A stretch of 64,000 bases of DNA from Telmatactis stephensoni (Eukaryota; Cnidaria; Anthozoa; Actiniaria; Isophelliidae). The position numbers and the translations under genes were made by a program. The notes beneath the pieces are model-generated. The model was not told where the DNA came from. It saw only the letters and a program-made list of their open reading frames with translations, and did no database searches. Position 1 is the stretch's first letter; every line of letters starts with the position of its first letter. The stretch spans positions 248,001-312,000 of the forward strand of contig JALIZF010001445.1 of assembly GCA_029948255.1 (NCBI GenBank), read 5' to 3'. Below, piece by piece: positions 22,769 through 45,600 of this stretch.

Positions 22769-23013
22769 TACACCTATTTCAAAAAAGGTTCGTCACCGCT
22801 AAGAGCGATAGGCGATAGGTAATAGGTCATTCCAAGACCGCAAAGCACTATTGATTTCTTAATTAGGCCATCCTAAATCTTTCTTTACACTCTTCCATCA
22901 AATATTTGGCTATTCATATGTAAATCAATTAGAAATCAATAGTGCTTTGCGGTCTTGGGATGACCTATTACCTATCGCTCTTAGCGGTGACAACCTTTTT
23001 TGAAATAGGTGTA
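22769..23013. mobile_element. MITE of the TACACCTATTTC family, copy 2 (full hairpin)
   Basis: The ends are TACACCTATTTCAAAAAAGG and its complement. The arms continue through CCGCTAAGAGCGATAGG and GACCGCAAAGCACTATTGAT, so almost the whole element folds. Confidence 0.88.
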
Positions 23014-23327
23014 TACATAGCGAGCGAACCCTCAATCGACACACCTGAATACACCCCAAGCAAGATGACGTTTCAGGCTGCGTCCAAACTGATCCAGCTA
23101 AAAAGGGCTCTTGTATGGGATCATTATTTTTGGGGTCTGAAACATCATCACACTTAGGGATTCCAAACAACATTGCCTTGTGTTAACTAGGATAGAATGT
23201 GAAAAAAGATGGAATTTCAAAACGGTTCCGCAGGAATGCTTACATGCAGTCGTTTTTAGTTCACAAATCTAGTACCTCTGATACCACGACACTCTTAGCC
23301 ACACAACTGCAGTTCTAAACTATCCAG

Positions 23328-33615
<10,288 letters not shown>

Positions 33616-34154
33616 GGTAGAAATCTAAGATGGCCAACTGTAGAGGAGAAGCCTAAAGGCACTTCTTCAATCACATGGTAAAACCGTTAGCTGATACACA
33701 GAACAGGAGCAATCAAGAAAGGAAATTCTACGTTTATTAGGCGGAGTAACTTGCTCCGGATTCCAATATGGCGGATTCTCCTTCCCGGCATTCAGAGCAA
33801 CAACAAGCTAATCCACTTCCGGTTTGAAAGAGTAGGTTCCAGGCTACACCTGCCAACTCGGAGAAAAATTGTCAACTTCACTCACCCGAAGTTAAAAACT
33901 TTCCGCTATTATTTGCCACAATTCCAAGCGAAGGGACTTTTTGTTTGTTTCAAAAGAAATAATTAAACACCACAACGAATTAGCAGAATTTTTGAAAATA
34001 ACAACCGGAAGTCTAGCAGAATTTCCTGTTCTCTGCATGCAGGGTACCGGAAGTCCTTCACTGAGTGGAAATCAATCAACGACTGGAATACTGTGAAATC
34101 GATGGTGATAAATGAGACAGCCGAATATGCTTTGAATGTAGCTTTTGCGGTTAA

Positions 34155-34548
34155 TGCCCGGGGGGGGGGGACTCCATTGTAGAAGGATCGGGTATGCTCG
34201 TTGTATCTCTTAGGGGGTAAAAATCAGCGATTTGGTATCTTTTAGGGTGTTAAAATTGAAGTTTAGAGTTTTAGCATTCCCTGGTCTCTCTGAGGATATC
34301 AAAAGAGCCCATCGCTTAATATTTTGTTCTAAAATGGAAGAAATTTACCCAGCAAAAGCGTGTCGACCATCAAATTTTGTGTTCATGATAATAATGTTCA
34401 TTAGCTTGTTATCGCTGGTATCTCTTAGGGGTTAAAAAATCGTCCGGACACGCCCATTTAAAAAGACTTCCGGTATCTTTTAGGGGTATTTTTGAAAATT
34501 TCCGACGAGCATACCCGATCCTTTTACAATGGAGTCCCCCCCCGGGGA
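34155..34548. mobile_element. TTAA-flanked element with G-run ends
   Basis: TTAA occurs at 34151-34154 and 34549-34552. The ends are inverted repeats: a G run then ACTCCATTGTAGAAGGATCG on the left, and the complement with a C run on the right. Copy B has a single TTAA at 55468-55471, in GAAACCGTTAATTTCG. This is a piggyBac- or Kolobok-type target. Confidence 0.85.
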
Positions 34549-34611
34549 TTAATGGTCATTTCTAAAGGTTAATAATCAATTTTCATTGTTTTTGGAGGTT
34601 AATAAAATTTA

Positions 34612-35144
34612 AAATGCTACTTTGATCAAAAAACGGTGACATTTTATTTAGCAGAAACTTAGTGAAATAAATCTTCAAGGGTCAATTGAATCAACATCAG
34701 TTGAAATATCTTTTTGGTATTCAAAAGGGAAGTACTAGATTTTTAGCGTTTTTTTTAGGTGTCAGTGACGTCATCTACTCAACTCATGGGTTTACTCCAT
34801 ACATTTCTTTGTATTTTTCATGACTTGAATTATTCCATGCATTTCTGCTCCAATGATTTTGCTTAAAGAAGAGTTTTCTTGCAGTTGTTTCAAAGAATAA
34901 CTGCATGGCCAGTGATCTTCAATTGAAAAAAATGAGATATTTTGATTGTAAAATACAAAGAAATGTATGGAGTGAATCCAAGAGTTGAGTAGATGACGTC
35001 ACTGACACTTAAAAAGAACGCTAGTACTTCTCTTTTGAATACCAAAAAGATATTTTAACTGGTGATCAATAGACCCTTGAAGATTTATTTCACGAAGTTT
35101 CTGCTAAATAAAATGTCACCGTTTTTTGATCAAAGCAGCACTTT
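34612..35144. mobile_element. Foldback element, arms about 200 bp
   Basis: AAATGCTACTTTGATCAAAA and the far GATCAAAGCAGCACTTT start long matching arms (TTTATTTAGCAGAAACTT, AGATATTTTAACTGG-type, TGAGTAGATGACGTCACTG). Copy B lacks it (around 55518-55525). A short AATTT may be the target duplication. Confidence 0.85.
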
Positions 35145-35455
35145 AATTTTCATCGTTGAAGAACACCGTTAAGGGATTGGGACTCTTCTGCTTTACCGCA
35201 CAACTGACCCCAGCTCTATTTTTTGGTACCAAGCTAAGAAATAAAACTCACAAAAGTCTTAACAATTGTTTTTGATGCACTCAATACGAGAAATCGTCGC
35301 TAGAAAAAAGTTTTAGACTAACTCTTTTTACCTCTAACGGTTAACATTTTTTCTGTGGAAATCTCCTTACTTTATATCCCATTTTTCCAGATCTTTCAAC
35401 TAATCAAAGTGCGCGTAGGATTCTGTGACGTCATCTATGCATGTGTACCGTAATG

Positions 35456-35712
35456 ATTGTTATAGAGCTATTTCGAAAAACGTTGTCGCGGTTCAAAGCA
35501 ACAAGCGTCAAGCCAAGACCGAAATGATTGCTGGTTTTTACTGGTAATGTTTTAAATTAGACTTGTTATCCGCAATATAACTGAGTATACGTAATTAGTT
35601 CTAACAAAGAAGTCTGAATACATTACCAACATAAAATCAGCATCATTTGGTCTTAGCTTGACGCTTGTTGCTTTGAACTTCGACAAATAACGATTTTTAA
35701 AATAGGTGTATA
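35456..35712. mobile_element. MITE of the TACACCTATTTC family, copy 3 (worn left end)
   Basis: The interior CGGTTCAAAGCAACAAGCG and the complementary half match 55834-56080. The left terminus is eroded to AGAGCTATTTCG; the right end is AAAATAGGTGTA. Confidence 0.75.
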
Positions 35713-35962
35713 AATGCGGTAATATATTTAGGTTTAGGACCCTCGGGATCGGAGAGGAACTCCCGTATATTTTGGGCGGGGATGCTCGTCGTATCTTTTA
35801 ATTAAAGGGTTAAAATCGATCAGCGACCATTTAGGATGTCTCAAATGTTATTGTGCTACCAGAGACGAAGCTGGTACTTTTAGGTTGTTTTTAATTCAGT
35901 AAATAAGATGCGCTCATAAACTTTATAAGTTTACAGTACATTTGTTTTTGAGTTAACCTTTT

Positions 35963-36666
35963 AGACAAGGCGCATTTTCGAGAAATCAGATACCTGGAGG
36001 CATTTTGGGGTAGAGGCTGGTAACATAACTATTCTAAACCGATTTTTCATGCTGAATCCGAATATGACTGTTACCAAGACGTATTCTGCAATCTTATACG
36101 TGTAAGGCGTGTTTTGTGAATTGCTACAGTCATTTCATACTAACGGCTTTTTCATGTAATTCCAAAAGTTCCCAAATTTAAAAACAATTACCATAGCTGG
36201 AAAGAGCACATCAAAATCAGTAAAACTGTGAAGTTTGAAGGATATCAGTTGAAAAATCAAGGAGATACGAATTTTCAAAAAACGAAATTTTGTATGAAAA
36301 CACTTACAGTTATGCAAGAGATACCAACAAATTTCGATTTTTGAAAATTCGTATCTCCTTGATTTTTCAACTGATATCCTTCAAACTTCACAGTTTTACT
36401 GATTTTGATGTGCTCTTTCCAGCTATGGTAATTGTTTTTAAATTTGGGAACTTTTGGAATTACATGAAAAAGCCGTTAGTATGAAATGACTGTAGCAATT
36501 CACAAAATACGTCATTTACACAATAAGATTGCAGAATACGTCTTGGTAACAGCCATATTCGGATTCAGCCTTAAAAATTAGTTTAGAATAATTATGTTAC
36601 CAGCCTCTACCCCAAAATGCCTTTTGCCCTTTTTGCGATCGACTTTTTCAATTTTGCGCCTTGTCT
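35963..36666. mobile_element. Palindromic element of about 700 bp, absent from copy B
   Basis: AGACAAGGCGCATTTTCGAG at the left and GCGCCTTGTCT at the right are the ends. The inner 36135-36484 is a near-perfect palindrome, so the same 50-residue shadow peptide appears on both strands. Flanking TA suggests a TA target. Copy B reads straight through, GAGTTAACCTTTAAGGAGTA. Confidence 0.85.
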
Positions 36667-36768
36667 ATTTAAGAGTAAAAACGTGATGCCACAACCACCT
36701 GAATAACACCCAGGTACCTTTGAGCAGTCATCCTCAAACGTTCCGACGAGCGTCCCCGCCACTGCATA

Positions 36769-37039
36769 TACACCTATTTCAAAAAAGATTGTCGGGCAAG
36801 AGACTTCAAGCCTAGCGACTAGACCGCAAAGGAGTATGGTTAGTTGAAAAATTTACTCTCATTTTGGCTTTTGTCTTCATTTTAAGTATCAATGGATAAA
36901 GGAGTTTGTTGTATACACCAACTGGCGGAGAATTGTCGTGCTGATATTTATGTGGTTTCATAGCTTTTAGTAATTCCTACCCATACTCCATTTCGGGTGT
37001 ATCGCGTAGACTTGAGTCTGACAACGTTAATGAGGTGTA
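36769..37039. mobile_element. MITE of the TACACCTATTTC family, copy 4
   Basis: The ends are TACACCTATTTCAAAAAAG and GAGGTGTA. The interior has GACTAGACCGCAAAGGAGTA and CCCATACTCCATTTCGGG. It corresponds to 56422-56704 in copy B. Confidence 0.78.
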
Positions 37040-37886
37040 TATAGGAGACTCCTGGCTATGGATTATGGAACCACTACAACAAAGTAGAGATTATTCAATG
37101 CCTTTATTAAGAGTATTATTATAGTGTTACATTTGACTTAATCATCAGATAAAACTGAACTAATCTACTTGCCATAATTGAATTACATTGTCGTAAATAT
37201 GCAAAGTATATAAAAATAACACACCGACTCAATGATGACACAGCTCTCTCCCATAGTCGAAAATCGGCAGGTGCAATTCCAAATTCTTTTTCGAAAAGAT
37301 ATGGTTATTCTAGGCTGATTCAATAAGTTAAAAGTATGTTCGCCCCTAAGCTAGCGCTGGGCTTCCGATGGTGTCGGGTCACTCCGACACCGGTTAGGCA
37401 AAGGCTGGTTAGCGCTATACATCGGATAAATCCTTATTCAGTGGATAAAATGATTGAGTTTTCTAATAAATTTATCTTATGAATGAGGATTTATGCACGA
37501 ATAGCGCGACCCAGGCTTAGATCTTACGAGTGAAGTGCGACCCGCCCTAGTGCAACGGGAGCCGGCCTACATGGGCGAAAACTAAAACTAAAATAGAATC
37601 AGTCTACGGTTATTCCAACAGGATACAAAAAGTGCCGTACAAATTCTCCATGCCTTGCTAGTGCATTATTTTTAAACTGCACACTGTGTTTGGGACAATA
37701 GCACTACCTCAATTTTTTTTACCTTATATAAGTACTTAAATTTTTTTAAAAGAAATCCAAAGTCCGTTTGCCAATCAGAAAATCTTCAACCAGTCTTGAA
37801 ATATCTTGAGGGTTTTACACTAATTATAAACTGAAATCAACAAACAATAATAACATGAAATACTTGACATAAAGATTACAATAGAC

Positions 37887-38440
37887 CAAGAGACCATAAT
37901 ACTAAGAGAGCGAAACTCAGTATTGATGTCTGTGCGGTGTGCGTGGCGGCTAAGGCTATTTTTAGTAACTTCGCCATCGCGCGCGCACGGCTCTCAAACA
38001 ATAGAATTTGATTTTTGACGTGCGCGCGGACGGGACCGTTTGCTTTCGGCTTTTGGATTCAATTGTTTGAGAGCCTTGCGCGCGCGATGGCGAAGTTACT
38101 AAAAATAGCCTTAGCCGCCTATTTCACACGCGCGAGCACTAAAAGGGCTATTTAACAAATAGACCTCTCGGCCTCATGGACTACGAGTCAATAGGCCGTA
38201 GGCCGAATGGGCTATTCAAACTCGTAGTCCATGAGGCCGAGAGGTCTAATTGTTTTAGTATTCACCAACATATTGGGCCAAAGGTGAATGAGACTAAACA
38301 AAACAAAGAGAGAAAAATGTTTTATTGATATTATTACTCGCGCTTCCACTCAACTCGGTCTATCACCAATAATAGCCCGAGGTTAGGGAGCCAATCAGAA
38401 TGCAGGATTTGTAATAGCCCTTATGTTGGTGAATACTAAC
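37887..38440. mobile_element. Nested hairpin elements in copy A
   Basis: 37887-38127 is a relative of the 541-778 MITE (CAAGAGACCATAATACTAAG) without its right end. The following hairpin to about 38270 has CTCGGCCTCATGGACTACGA and its complement. TTAGTATTCACCAACAT and ATGTTGGTGAATACTAA bracket 38260-38440. All are absent from the matching position in copy B. Confidence 0.7.
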
Positions 38441-39208
38441 ATTTGATATGTAAAGAAAGTAATTAGATGGGGCTAACAAGAGATCACGTGACCCCAACCC
38501 CCTTAATTCAAACAGGAGTAGCAAAATGAACTCAGAAATAATATAAAAAAACACCTAAATATAAAGCAAATTTCAGAAAGAAAGCTCCATTAAGAAAGTT
38601 TCAGTTCATAATGTTTCAAATAGGTGAATGGCATAACTGAGCGTTTTCTTAATATGTGCATTGAAAAACAGAAGGGATGGTAAAAGCTTCCTGAACATTA
38701 CATTTTACATTTTTAACTCGTGAATTTGCAAAAAAACCTTGAAACTTCGATTTCTTACTAATGTTGAGGTATTTTCTTTCTTTTCCTGAACCACGGTCAA
38801 ACGTCTGCGCATGCGTAAGATTTAACGCAGGCTTTATATTTTTTCACTATAAAAATATCTTTTTATCCTCTTTCAAAATTTATATAAAAATAGAAAATGA
38901 TACAAAAGACGTAATAAAATATTTCTTCCAATCAATTTCTTTCTTTAAAAAAATTGTATTAAATTTTGTTTAGGCTTCCTATGGTCCGCCATAACTGTCA
39001 TTTAAACAGTTGGCTGACAACTAATTATTCAAAAAAGTACAAAAACATATATATCTTCAGAGTAGAAAGAAAATAAAATGATTTTAAATCTGTTGGATTT
39101 TAAAGCTTAACTTTTTACTTTTGGACTTTTTTCACCAAGGGCGTACAATTTCTAATGAGTGATTTCTATACCTAGTCGTCCTCGACTGGTCACCAATTGA
39201 CCGCAGAG

Positions 39209-39214
39209 TTTATT
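39209..39214 (-). terminator. Poly(A) signal AATAAA of the WSC-like gene
   Basis: AATAAA lies on the minus strand 28 nt downstream of the stop codon. Confidence 0.55.
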
Positions 39215-39242
39215 ACGCTACTTTTCATTCAATAGGGATGGG

Positions 39243-39661
39243 TTAACGTGACTTCTTAGTGTAAGTCCCTAATAAAATAAAAAATATTTTAATACCTACG
39301 AACTGGTAAACATCATTAGCCCAAAATCCCCCTACTCCACCTCGGCACTTTTTGGATACTCCATAGCGATAGAACGACCAACAGCCACTTGGTCCACTGA
39401 AGCACTGACCACCATTCTGCACACCAAATACTCTATAGCGTTTCTTAAAAGCAATTGCAGCACACTTCTTTACTGCAAGATGCCTAGGAAACGTTCCAAA
39501 GTAAATGGGCAATGCACGGTGCTTGCGGTCCTTGAAGCAGCCAATATGGGAGTAGCGTGGCAAGGGTCCACAGGGTCGGCCTCTTGGTCGCAGGTATCGG
39601 TTGAAACAGCAACGGTGCAGATGTGGATAGTAAATTCTTCTCCGACATCGAAGTCGCCTCG
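39243..39661 (-). CDS. WSC-like module 5 and 3' end
   Basis: The first half matches the tandem units, but the second half is diverged (ALPIYFGTFPRHLAVKKCAA, VFGVQNGGQCFSGP, GGVGGFWANDVYQF). The frame continues to a stop at 39243-39245. A donor-like GTAG|GTATTA at 39296 exists, but the only nearby acceptor would make a 27-nt intron, so I read through. Confidence 0.8.
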
Positions 39662-42600
39662 CTGAAAGAAAACAACCAGACAAGGACGCATTAGTACAGA
39701 AAATGTGCAGTGGGTACAAATACTTGTTCTCTTGGTCCTACCAGTTTTGTTCACAGATTGACGTGCACTACATTCTAACTATCAAGACATGGACTGATCG
39801 GTGCTCACCATTGAAGAAGTAAACATCATTACGCCACGTTCCACCTACTCCATGGCGGCAGCCCCTACCAGGTCCATAACGATAGTAGGTGCTGTAGGCC
39901 ACAGGACCACTGAAGCACTGTCCGCCATACTGAACTGAGAAGAGCCTGTATCCTCTGCTCCAGGCAAGTCGAGCACAGACTTTGACGGCATTGCGTCTGC
40001 CGCGGAAATTACCAAGGTAAACGGCCAATGCACGGTGCTTGCGGTCCTTGAAGCAGCCAATATGGGAGTAGCGTGGCAAGGGTCCACAGGGTCGGCCTCT
40101 TGGTCGCAGGTATCGGTTGAAACAGCAACGGTGCAGATGTGGATAGTAAATTCTTCTCCGACATCGAAGTCGCCTCGCTGAAAGAAAACAACCAGACAAG
40201 GACGCATTAGTACAGAAAATGTGCAGTGGGTACAAATACTTGTTCTCTTGGTCCTACCAGTTTTGTTCACAGATTGACGTGCACTACATTCTAACTATCA
40301 AGACATGGACTGATCGGTGCTCACCATTGAAGAAGTAAACATCATTACGCCACGTTCCACCTACTCCATGGCGGCAGCCCCTACCAGGTCCATAACGATA
40401 GTAGGTGCTGTAGGCCACAGGACCACTGAAGCACTGTCCGCCATACTGAACTGAGAAGAGCCTGTATCCTCTGCTCCAGGCAAGTCGAGCACAGACTTTG
40501 ACGGCATTGCGTCTGCCGCGGAAATTACCAAGGTAAACGGCCAATGCACGGTGCTTGCGGTCCTTGAAGCAGCCAATATGGGAGTAGCGTGGCAAGGGTC
40601 CACAGGGTCGGCCTCTTGGTCGCAGGTATCGGTTGAAACAGCAACGGTGCAGATGTGGATAGTAAATTCTTCTCCGACATCGAAGTCGCCTCGCTGAAAG
40701 AAAACAACCAGACAAGGACGCATTAGTACAGAAAATGTGCAGTGGGTACAAATACTTGTTCTCTTGGTCCTACCAGTTTTGTTCACAGATTGACGTGCAC
40801 TACATTCTAACTATCAAGACATGGACTGATCGGTGCTCACCATTGAAGAAGTAAACATCATTACGCCACGTTCCACCTACTCCATGGCGGCAGCCCCTAC
40901 CAGGTCCATAACGATAGTAGGTGCTGTAGGCCACAGGACCACTGAAGCACTGTCCGCCATACTGAACTGAGAAGAGCCTGTATCCTCTGCTCCAGGCAAG
41001 TCGAGCACAGACTTTGACGGCATTGCGTCTGCCGCGGAAATTACCAAGGTAAACGGCCAATGCACGGTGCTTGCGGTCCTTGAAGCAGCCAATATGGGAG
41101 TAGCGTGGCAAGGGTCCACAGGGTCGGCCTCTTGGTCGCAGGTATCGGTTGAAACAGCAACGGTGCAGATGTGGATAGTAAATTCTTCTCCGACATCGAA
41201 GTCGCCTCGCTGAAAGAAAACAACCAGACAAGGACGCATTAGTACAGAAAATGTGCAGTGGGTACAAATACTTGTTCTCTTGGTCCTACCAGTTTTGTTC
41301 ACAGATTGACGTGCACTACATTCTAACTATCAAGACATGGACTGATCGGTGCTCACCATTGAAGAAGTAAACATCATTACGCCACGTTCCACCTACTCCA
41401 TGGCGGCAGCCCCTACCAGGTCCATAACGATAGTAGGTGCTGTAGGCCACAGGACCACTGAAGCACTGTCCGCCATACTGAACTGAGAAGAGCCTGTATC
41501 CTCTGCTCCAGGCAAGTCGAGCACAGACTTTGACGGCATTGCGTCTGCCGCGGAAATTACCAAGGTAAACGGCCAATGTACGGCAGTGACCACGGTCTTT
41601 GAAGCAGCCAATACGAGTGTAGTATTCCCAGTTTCTTACTGAAAACAAAATTGTAAAGCTAGGCGCAATTTTAATAGCGGAGCTCCCGCGCGGGCCGAAG
41701 GCCCGCGCGAGCGGAGCACCATACCTAAGAAAAAATGGTAACCCATCGAGTTGATTTTTCATGGACACACAGGGAGCCCAACGGCTGTACGTCCGTCCGT
41801 ACATACATACATACATACATACATACGTCCGTACATACGTCCGTGTACATCGCGATGCTGATTGGCTGATTGCTTTTTGGCGCCAACTTGACGCGCGCTG
41901 ACACTTTGAAAACTGAAAATTTACAAGTTTCCTTGCAGTTTTAACTTGCAAAGCTTAAAAGTAGTATTCTCGAAACCTCGTAAAAATTTAGCGATTTTGA
42001 TGAACATTAATCTGTGCCAATCTTGACAGGTTAAAGCGAAAAAAACCGTACGTTTGAATTTTTTTCGGGCCTGGTGTCGTTTCAAAAACTGCTCGAAAGA
42101 CGAAAGACACAGAGGATATTTTCAAAGTTGGACGACTTTTTAGTTGGATTCGTAGTTTAAAAAAATTCCTCATAATGAATAAGTCATTGAGGATCGTGTA
42201 TTCTTCGTTTCGTGAAGATGCCTTCAATAAAGCTGCTTAAAAATCTAGCCAAAGTTGGAAATAAATCAAGAATCGTCTGCATTGAGCGTGAAACAAGGAC
42301 CAGTATGCTTCGAAAAGACAACAAGGAAAGCACTTCAAGGTAAAGACCCTGGCCAGAAAATGATATCAAAAAGTCTCTTGTACCTATATTTGATCTTTTA
42401 TCTTTGATTTGGGATTGATGACTTAAAAAAAACCTTTTATGCACGTTGAACTGTGGCCAAGTTTAAAGAAACACTCGATCAAGCCTTACATGAAAATAAT
42501 GTACAACGACATTTTGTTTTACGGTGAACTTTTTGCACTAGTTCTAATAATAATAAAATTAGTAAAAAAATTGATTTTGAACTTATTTCAACCCCACTAA

Positions 42601-45600
42601 TGTGTAAATACAGCTCAAGTTTTGGTCTGGAATTTAATGAAACAATTGACAGGAAAAAAAGAAGGAATTTTGCCATGCAAACTAGAATTGTTTTTATACT
42701 TTATTCATCTGGATGAAGTTGCTCAGTGAGCCCTGTGAAGCCTTAAATACAGACTGAAAATGCTTAATTCCTTGTTTTCTTGTTATTTCAATTAGCTGTT
42801 TTTATAATCACTTTAAATTGTATTATCAGTGTAATCTGGAAGAGAAAAGTGGGAGACAAGTATTCGCCTAGCTAGTGTGTCATTCTTTTCTACATTAAAT
42901 AACAAAACAAAATAACAACAACAACCACAAAAAACAAGATGTCACAAATATAGTGAAGACAGACAAATCAATATATGTTGTTCTGTAATATTCAGGATGT
43001 CGAAAAGGTTTAATTACTTGTATCAATTTAAAAAAAATGTTTTGGAGATTTTGCTTTCTATTTCTGAAAATTATGAACCCTTACAAAGTCAGTTATGAAA
43101 TCTGACAGTGAATCTGAATATTAAAATTTACTGTAACAAAGGTCACTGAGCATACAAGCCCATACAATATACAAACCAAATCCAAAACTTATTTTAAAAA
43201 TGCTTTTTAAATAATCTTCATTTCAACTTTTTCAATTACCACAGGAAGCCCAATTCATTTGAATCAAGAACATAAAAAAATTAAAATTGAAATTGGAGCT
43301 TTGCTTTTAGGTAGTAGTTGTTTTGAGTTGTTTTACAATTTCATCTAAAGTCATGATTAGTGTAACCTGGAAGAGAGAATTCTTGTTTCGTGTAAAGACA
43401 ACTATTTATCAGTGTCATTCTACTCTACATAATAAAAAAAAAACCAAGATGCCACAATACTGTCAAGACAGAAAAATCTAAATATAATTTTCAGCAATGT
43501 CTAATTGTTTAATTGAAGGATGTTGAATTAGGTTCAGTATTTATGTGAATGAAATCAGTTTGAGGGATTTTTGCATCCTATTTCTGAGAATTATGAAGCA
43601 CTACTACTAAGTCAATTATAAAATCTGACACAAATATCTGAATAAATATCACTATGGTCACTGAGTTGAAAGCCTTATAATTCTCAGGAGACTGAAGGGC
43701 AAGAAATAAAGCTTGATCTATAGTCTTTATTTCAACTTTTACAACAAAATGCAATATTTGTTTGCCTATTACCACAGCAAGCCCAATTCATTTGAATCAA
43801 AAACGTCAAAATAAAACAAAGTATTTAAAATTATTATTATATTTAAATGGGAGCTCCGCTATTAGGTAGTACCTAATTTTTATATTAGTTAAGATACGTT
43901 TCTAAACTAAATCTTTTGATACGAACCGAGCAGCAGCCCTTTCTTTTGGCACACCAGCCGAAACGTGCGTTTTTCTCCTGCTCTACCGAATTGAATCATG
44001 GGAAATTATGCAAAATTTTGACAGCACTTACCCTAGGTCTTCTGTTTTTGATATTTTTTATAAGTGCAGCGAGCCTTCTATCTACCGGCCAAATATTGCA
44101 CCGATTGCATTTTTTAGAAGTCAAAACTCCCCCAAATTGCCTTAGTAGGGCCAGGAATCCACCACAGAACGACCAGGGAAGCAATTTTACTCAAATGACG
44201 TCATTTTGAAACACAAACAAATCGGGCGCCATCTTCTTCGCAAAATCGTTTCCCACCTCTGAATTCTTCCAGAAGAGTGCCTCTACCGCCTAGTCAAGCT
44301 TAATGATGCTAGCCTAGAGGCTCCTGTGGTAGCAAATAACTCAAAAAGCACTTATAAATGGATATTTGCCCAATCCAACCCACGCTGTTTGCTAGAAAAC
44401 GAACGGCCAAGAATTCAACAGGCATATCGCTGGAATCAGTGAGCCTTCATTTTTTTAAAACAGCGACAGTTTCCCTGGCAACGCCTTATTTGGGGTCAGA
44501 ATATTTTTTCGTTCATTTCGCTTTGAAAATGAGCCAAACAAGGCTCGGAAGGCAAGGGTTAAGGGTAGGTGTCTGTCAAGTTAGATTATTTAAATTATTC
44601 CAAATATTGGTTACTGCAGAAGACCACCAAACACATCGATCATCTAATTTTGATGCCACGCGCGATAGAACCAGGCACCTGTGTCTAATGGTGTCCTTGA
44701 AGTTAGGGTCCCTATATATTGACTCAGATAATTACGCTCACCTGATCACCAAACCAAACAACAAGAAAATTATGGATGGAACGTAAAAAAAGTCAAATCA
44801 AATTTACTGTTTTAACTTCAACTCTGCTTCTTGGGAGTTGATAAATCTCGCAAAACACGCACAAAAATATTTATATTATAATAGCGTAGAAAATGCGTAG
44901 AAAAGTGATTCTCTGTTTGTTTAGAATGGGACTGACGGCCGAAAAACAGTTATACTAGAACACAGAGAACAAAGTTGAAATTCATTACCATTCAATTAAC
45001 TCGAACTAATTGCCCTATCGCATAATGACGTCACAGTATGTTTACATTGGGGATAGATGCTCAGAAACAGTGGAAATTGGGACCTATTAATATTCCTTTT
45101 CAAAGTAGAACTTCAATGTATCGAGTTTTGATATATATCATGTATCAGTGATTGCTCATCTGCATTTTATTTGATATGCAGATCACTCTGATCCCCTCTG
45201 GCGACCATAATCCTTAGCGTCAAAACAATAACATGTTTTGGTGTGACGTCATTATGCGATAGGGCAATTCACGTTTCTCTTTTGGAGTTCGCGGGTTTGT
45301 ATTAGAAAAATTATTAATTACTCATGCAATGACTATGATTGACATATTCGAATCAATTTCCGAGACTCGTTCACAATTGACATGATAACGACCATGTCAA
45401 TTTGTTGCGGGATTTTTATTGGTCAAGACAAGCTGCGTCACTGTAATCAACTACCTGCGCGAATAATGATATGCGCATTGCAACGCTAAACTGATCTATT
45501 CACGCATGTGCAGGTTTATATATTCTCGTGGGCAATGCGGAATAGCGTTTCCAGAGCGTGTAAATTGAAAAAAAGCCGAAGAATATTTTGAACAGCATAA

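Larger units (their letters stand above)
19322..23327. other. Intergenic region between the ZP-mucin and kinase genes
   Basis: It contains hairpin elements at 21292-21586, about 21795-22072 and 22769-23013, and a G-run near 21157-21179. I recognise no coding sequence; short ORFs here lack similarity to anything I know. The first few hundred bases right of 19321 should hold the ZP gene promoter, but I see no decisive motif. Confidence 0.55.
33890..38835. repeat. Segmental duplication copy A
   Basis: Direct, diverged homology to copy B (55246-64000) starts at GCTATTATTTGCCAC and ends near AACGCAGGCTTT. Shared landmarks include GGGATTGGGACTCTTCTGC, TCGGGATCGGAGAGGAACTC, GTGATGCCACAACCACCTG, CTAGCGCTGGGCTTCCGATG and GATCACGTGACCCCAACC. 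The copies differ mainly by element insertions. There is no gene inside. Copy A begins about 270 bp upstream of the kinase start codon. Confidence 0.88.
39508..41576. repeat. 516-bp tandem array carrying module exons
   Basis: Full units repeat at exactly 516 bp (for example exon ends at 39809, 40325, 40841 and 41357), with no difference noticed in exon or intron. The outer partial copies recombine into diverged sequence at both ends. Confidence 0.92.

Noticed and set aside
36135..36484. Identical 50-residue peptide on both strands
   Set aside because: It is a direct result of the near-perfect palindrome, not a pair of genes.
39243..39296. 27-nt intron between GTAG|GTATTA and TTTTATTAG near the end of the WSC-like gene
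   Set aside because: It is too short for a spliceosomal intron. Reading through stays in frame and reaches a stop followed by AATAAA.
41639..41951. Extension of the WSC-like module 1 frame upstream to 41951
   Set aside because: It runs through an acceptor (TTTTGTTTTCAG), a transposon end and an ATAC microsatellite. The signal-peptide exon at 50536-50671 fits in phase instead.
43916..44209. Plus-strand 98-codon frame with a hydrophobic run, possible membrane protein exon
   Set aside because: It has no ATG start, no clear splice sites, and nothing nearby on the plus strand to join with.
44358..44786. 142-codon plus-strand ORF
   Set aside because: It starts with ATG but has no recognisable domain, leader or neighbouring exon; composition looks like random intron.
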